Shown here piece by piece: positions 7,234 through 9,856 of a stretch of DNA of 9,856 nucleotides (the stretch's first letter is position 1; each line of letters begins with the position of its first letter). The notes beneath the pieces were generated by a model, which ran no database searches, was not told the DNA's origin, and saw only the letters and a program-made list of their open reading frames with translations. The stretch is from Gammaproteobacteria bacterium (lineage in GTDB: Bacteria > Pseudomonadota > Gammaproteobacteria > SMWH01), in NCBI GenBank assembly GCA_004357005.1, contig SMWH01000131.1, positions 1-9,856 on the forward strand. Direction: 5' to 3'. Made by a program: the position numbers and the translations under genes.

Positions 7234-7249
7234 TCAGTTGAGAGCCCGG
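7228..7249 (-). other. Perfect hairpin spanning the M23 peptidase stop codon
   Basis: CCGGGCTC (7228-7235) and GAGCCCGG (7242-7249) form a perfect 8-bp GC-rich stem with a 6-base loop. The stop codon (7234-7236) lies inside it. On the transcribed strand it is not followed by a T-run, so it is not a standard intrinsic terminator. It could stabilise the mRNA 3' end of the peptidase cistron or thin transcription into secA; both ideas are inference. Confidence 0.5.
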
Positions 7250-8154
7250 ACGTATTTCGCTGGATTGACGTGCTTGCCGTTGAGCAGGACTTCGAAATGC
7301 ACATTTGGGGCCGTGGCGCGCCCGCTTGATCCCATCCTTGCAATCACATCACCCTTGCGCACGCGCGCCCCGATGGCCACCAGATTCTCCTTGTTGTGGG
7401 CGTAGCGGGTCCGATATCCGTTGCCATGATCCACTTCCACCAGCCGGCCATAGCCATAGCGCGCACCGGACCAGATCACCACACCATCGGCCACCGCCAG
7501 GATGTCCGTGCCGGACTGCCCGGCAAAATCAATGCCGGCATGCCAGCCCATCTTGCCCGAGAAGGGGTCGGGACGCTGACCGTAAACCGATGACATCCAG
7601 CCGTTATCGACGGGGCGACCCGCCGGCAACTGCCGGCTGTCCAGTTCGCGCTGCAGCAAGAGATCTGCCAGCACCCCGAGCTGCCGCACCTGGGTATCCA
7701 GACGCTGTTCCAGCCCGTCCAGGGCCAGTTCAAATTCAGGCACTTCAATCGCCCGCGTATCCGTCACCGGGCCACCCACCGCCGGTGGAGTATCAAAACT
7801 GAATTCGCCGTCATCCATTCCGGCCATGCCGGTCAGGCGACTGCCCAGCGCGTTCAGGCGCAGAACCTGCGCCTGCATTTCGCCCAGGCGAAGCGCCAGG
7901 GCATTGATGTGGTTCTCGCTCTCTTCCCGCGATTGCTGCAGAACCTCTCGCTGTTGTTGCAGTTCGGCGTTCCAGCGCGCGACGAGGGCGGAGTTGTTTT
8001 CTTCGCCGCCACCCCGGGCACCCAATAGATAGCCCGTCAGAAAAACTGCCGCGACGAGACCGAATAGTCCCGCGCCCATGGCGTACAGCTTGCCGCGCGA
8101 CCCCACATGCAAGGTGCGCGTGCGCCGGGAAAACCCGACCAGAATGACGTTCAT
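7234..8154 (-). CDS. M23 (LytM-type) peptidoglycan endopeptidase, membrane-anchored
   Basis: A 306-residue protein with an N-terminal membrane segment (about 25-46, after a basic cytoplasmic tail), periplasmic coiled-coil stretches (about 55-105 and 140-175) and a C-terminal M23 domain (about 200-302). The domain has WHAGIDFAG (His205, Asp209; family zinc ligands), a conserved RYAHN (His253) and the last motif APNVHFEVLLNGKHVNP, with zinc-ligand His286. The first His of the usual HxH motif is Asn284. In LytM-type enzymes that His is catalytic, so activity is uncertain. Paralogues such as EnvC and NlpD act instead as amidase activators. A GAGAG four bases before the ATG supports the start. The position upstream of secA and divergent from the dciA-like gene is conserved in many gammaproteobacteria. 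No trivial gene name applies, and cell-wall remodelling is inferred. Confidence 0.93.
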   Translation of the reverse strand: MNVILVGFSRRTRTLHVGSRGKLYAMGAGLFGLVAAVFLTGYLLGARGGGEENNSALVARWNAELQQQREVLQQSREESENHINALALRLGEMQAQVLRLNALGSRLTGMAGMDDGEFSFDTPPAVGGPVTDTRAIEVPEFELALDGLEQRLDTQVRQLGVLADLLLQRELDSRQLPAGRPVDNGWMSSVYGQRPDPFSGKMGWHAGIDFAGQSGTDILAVADGVVIWSGARYGYGRLVEVDHGNGYRTRYAHNKENLVAIGARVRKGDVIARMGSSGRATAPNVHFEVLLNGKHVNPAKYVRALN

Positions 8155-8215
8155 GAGGCTCTCACTTTTTGTGTGCTAGTCTCAGCCAGCTTCTTGCTTA
8201 TTTATTTCGGGGCCT
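8155..8215. promoter_or_regulatory. Divergent promoter region between M23 peptidase and dciA-like genes
   Basis: Both flanking genes start outward from this 61-base gap, so it should hold their promoters unless transcription starts inside a gene. It has an AT-rich patch (TTATTTATTT near 8198-8207) and, rightward, TGCTAGTCT (8174-8182), a weak extended -10. No convincing -35/-10 pair could be set for either direction. A GGGG near 8209-8212 is the only Shine-Dalgarno-like run before the GTG at 8216. Confidence 0.35.
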
Positions 8216-8656
8216 GTGCCGTCGTCCAGACAATCCATCCGGGACCTTCTCACCGGCGATAGCGGATCACTGAGCGAAGTGATCCGTCATGCGACGCGTC
8301 TTCGCCGCCTGGACCGGGCTTTCCGTAAACTCCTGCCGGGCCCCGCGCAGGCGCATTGTCGGGTCGCCAATCTCCGCGGGGATACGCTGGTGGTCGCCGC
8401 AGACTCTCCTGTCTGGGCCTCCCGTATTCGGTACGAGAGTCGGCAGATTCTACGCGAAATGGCAGCCTCATGTGGAGTGACGGCGTCGAAGCTGCAGATA
8501 CTGGTGAGGTCGCCGGAGGCCCCCGAATCACAGGCCTCCCGGGCCCGCAAACTGCCCCAGAATGCTGCCCGGAGCCTGGAGGCGGCGGCCGCCGCGGTCG
8601 ATGACCCGGAGCTGACCGCGGCGCTCCTGCGGCTGGCCAGCCGGGCCCGGTCGTGA
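8216..8656 (+). CDS. dciA: DUF721 / DciA-family protein (probable replicative-helicase loader)
   Basis: A 146-residue protein starting at GTG 8216. The DUF721 core is seen at about residues 25-95: RHATRLRRLDRAFRKLLPGPAQAHCRVANLRGDTLVVAADSPVWASRIRYESRQILREM. The HCRVANLRGDTLVV and DSPVWASRLRY-type segments are the family hallmark. The remainder is a low-complexity Ala/Arg-rich tail with a short helical end (DDPELTAALLRLASRA). DciA proteins bind DnaB and help load it at the origin in bacteria that lack DnaC; that role is known for a few members and inferred here. The gene between lpxC and the M23 peptidase/secA pair is in its usual gammaproteobacterial setting. It converges on lpxC. Use of the symbol rests on family membership. 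Confidence 0.85.
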   Translation: MPSSRQSIRDLLTGDSGSLSEVIRHATRLRRLDRAFRKLLPGPAQAHCRVANLRGDTLVVAADSPVWASRIRYESRQILREMAASCGVTASKLQILVRSPEAPESQASRARKLPQNAARSLEAAAAAVDDPELTAALLRLASRARS

Positions 8657-8674
8657 CCGGCACAGCTTTCCGCG

Positions 8675-8815
8675 GTTAAACGGGACAGCTTCGTTTAATT
8701 CGGGGACAGTTCCCTCATTTCCCCAGCTGCTGAGCAATCGGAACCTTGCGACTGAAATAAGGGAACTGTCCCCGAATTAAACGTCCCCGAATTAAACGAA
8801 GCTGTCCCGTTTAAC
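8675..8815. repeat. Long imperfect palindrome (REP/MITE-like) between dciA and lpxC
   Basis: The left arm at 8675-8720 begins GTTAAACGGGACAGC. The right arm at 8755-8815 is its reverse complement. Arms match at 45 of 46 positions once a 15-bp duplication in the right arm is set aside; the loop is 34 bases. The arms contain GGGGACAG and TTTAATTCGGGGAC, motifs I associate with dispersed REP-type palindromes in proteobacteria (inference). There is no coding capacity. It starts 18 bases after the dciA stop and lies upstream, in the rightward sense, of the lpxC terminator. It could form a strong cruciform or hairpin and may block read-through from dciA into antisense lpxC. Confidence 0.85.
8768..8797. 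repeat. 15-bp tandem duplication inside the palindrome's right arm
   Basis: GTCCCCGAATTAAAC occurs twice in direct tandem (8768-8782 and 8783-8797), both copies exact. The left arm has the matching sequence only once, so the duplication arose in the right arm, or one copy was lost on the left. Replication slippage in a hairpin is the simplest explanation. Confidence 0.9.
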
Positions 8816-8840
8816 TGTCCCGTTTTGGGCGTTTTGGGGC
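8802..8840. repeat. Short tandem decay repeats at palindrome edge
   Basis: Two CTGTCCCGTTT copies lie 13 bases apart (8802-8812 and 8815-8825). They are followed by two near-copies of GTTTTGGGC (8822-8830 and 8831-8840, the second with an extra G). They look like slippage products at the outer edge of the palindromic element. Confidence 0.7.
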
Positions 8841-8842
8841 AA

Positions 8843-8868
8843 GAAAAAGCCCGGTACCGGCCCGGGCT
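8843..8868 (-). terminator. Intrinsic terminator of lpxC
   Basis: Read leftward, AGCCCGG (8868-8862), a 7-base loop and CCGGGCT (8854-8848) form a perfect GC-rich stem. It is followed at once by a T-run (five Ts counting the last stem base, then C and TT). It lies about 42 bases after the lpxC stop. The stem has no T-run in the other direction, so it serves lpxC only. Confidence 0.85.
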
Positions 8869-8909
8869 CGAAACGGCAAAACCGCTGTTCAGGATTCAGA
8901 CAGCCCTGT

Positions 8910-9821
8910 TCAGAAGGCCTGGGCCGGATGACTGTAGGAAATCGGCGCATCGCTCAAATCGTCGAAGGTCACCTCTTCCCAGGCAGTTTCGTCAGCCAAA
9001 AGCGTACGCAGGAGTTCGTTGTTCAGCGCGTGGCCGGACTTGTGCCCGTAAAAAGCGCCGATCAGACTGTGCCCGAGCAGGTACAGATCACCGATGGCGT
9101 CAAGAATCTTGTGTTTGACGAACTCGTCTTCGTAGCGCAGACCGTCTTCGTTGAGGATGCGGTAGTCATCCAGAACAATGGCGTTGTCCAGGCTCCCACC
9201 CAGTACCAGGTTACGATCCCGCAGCTTTTCGATATCGCGCATGAAACCGAAAGTACGCGCCCGACTCACCTCCTTGACGAAGGAAGTAGTGGAGAAATCA
9301 ACTTCAGCCGCGCGAGTGTGGTTGTTGAACACCGGGTGATCAAAATCGATGGAGAATCCCACCTTGAAACCGTCAAAGGGCTCGAACCGGGCCCACTTGT
9401 CACCGTCTTCGACCCGGATCTTTTTCTTGATACGGATGAAACGCTTGTGGGCCTCCTGTTCCTGGATGCCGGCAGACTGAATCAGAAAAACAAAGGGACC
9501 GGCGCTGCCGTCCATGATGGGAACTTCAGCTGCGGTCAAATCCACGTATGCGTTATCAATACCCAATCCGGCCATTGCTGCGAGGAGATGTTCGACGGTG
9601 GACACGCGAACATCGCCGCTGACCAACGCGGTGGAGAGGCTGGTATCCCCGACATTCTCCGGATGAGCTTTGATTTCGACGGGGTCATCGAGGTCAACAC
9701 GGCGGAACACAATACCGGTGTTCACGGCTGCCGGACGCAGCGTCATGTAGACCTTGTCTCCCGTGTGGATCCCGACTCCAGTGGCTCTGATGACGTTCTT
9801 GAGCGTGCGTTGTCGTATCAT
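8910..9821 (-). CDS. lpxC: UDP-3-O-acyl-N-acetylglucosamine deacetylase LpxC
   Basis: LpxC is the zinc deacetylase that makes the committed step of lipid A synthesis. From the ATG at 9821 the protein is 303 residues, as in Pseudomonas. The catalytic layout is complete: Glu77-His78 (TVEHLLAAMAGLGIDNAYV), His237 and Asp241 (KHKILDAIGDLYLLG; with His78 these are the zinc ligands) and His264 (KSGHALNNELLRTL). The two-domain fold is covered, including DGSAGPFVFLIQSAG and the insert VSRARTFGFMRDIEKLRDRNLVLGGSLDNAIV. The frame is open back to a TTG at 9830, but MIRQRTLKNVIRATGVGIHTG matches the family start, so I chose the ATG. A GAAGGG (9839-9834) is 12 bases upstream, rather far. ftsZ is usually just upstream, outside the window. 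The gene ends at a strong terminator. Confidence 0.98.
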   Translation of the reverse strand: MIRQRTLKNVIRATGVGIHTGDKVYMTLRPAAVNTGIVFRRVDLDDPVEIKAHPENVGDTSLSTALVSGDVRVSTVEHLLAAMAGLGIDNAYVDLTAAEVPIMDGSAGPFVFLIQSAGIQEQEAHKRFIRIKKKIRVEDGDKWARFEPFDGFKVGFSIDFDHPVFNNHTRAAEVDFSTTSFVKEVSRARTFGFMRDIEKLRDRNLVLGGSLDNAIVLDDYRILNEDGLRYEDEFVKHKILDAIGDLYLLGHSLIGAFYGHKSGHALNNELLRTLLADETAWEEVTFDDLSDAPISYSHPAQAF

Positions 9822-9856
9822 TCTTGGCAAATGCCCTTCAGTCCGTGGGGTCCCCC

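Noticed and set aside
6728..7405. 225-residue rightward open frame across the secA start and the M23 gene end
   Set aside because: Mostly antisense to secA and its leader; no domain recognised.
8657..8909. Possible CRISPR array or small RNA in the dciA–lpxC gap
   Set aside because: Repeats are inverted or directly abutting without spacers of uniform length, so it is not CRISPR. The structure is explained by the palindromic element plus the lpxC terminator.

Overview
This window looks like a gammaproteobacterial chromosome of fairly high GC. The gene set and order, the PilB/PilC/PilD proteins and the lpxC–dciA–M23–secA neighbourhood resemble those of Pseudomonas, Chromatiales and relatives. 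LpxC aligns with Pseudomonas-type LpxC residue for residue at the catalytic positions. I cannot name a genus from sequence alone.

Layout. Bases 2-3911 are a rightward block: the end of pilB, then pilC and pilD (type IV pilus assembly ATPase, inner-membrane platform, prepilin peptidase), coaE (last step of coenzyme A synthesis) and zapD (FtsZ-bundling division protein). Bases 3957-8154 are a leftward block, read from the right: an M23 (LytM-type) membrane-anchored peptidase gene, secA (preprotein translocase ATPase) and a mutT-type Nudix hydrolase gene. A dciA-like (DUF721) gene at 8216-8656 points right, diverging from the M23 gene and converging on lpxC. lpxC (lipid A biosynthesis) fills 8910-9821 leftward and ends in a clear intrinsic terminator. 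The window closes just upstream of lpxC.

These genes are housekeeping functions of envelope growth and the cell cycle: pilus assembly, protein export, peptidoglycan remodelling, lipid A synthesis, FtsZ control and probable helicase loading. The 'mutT, secA, lpxC' end is the distal flank of the division and cell-wall cluster in many gammaproteobacteria. Two genes often found here are missing: argJ between secA and mutT, and yacG next to zapD/coaE.

I see no new defence or metabolic system, CRISPR array, tRNA or intact transposase. The unusual content is in the gaps. Two palindromic, REP-like elements lie immediately 3' of genes. One (4335-4403) sits 2 bases after the secA stop and supplies the start codon and first codons of mutT. 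The other (8675-8815) has 46-base arms, one of which carries a 15-bp tandem duplication. Both have GGGG(T/A)CAG in their arms, suggesting mobilisation by related REP-type transposases encoded elsewhere. The M23 protein also has Asn in place of the first His of its HxH motif.
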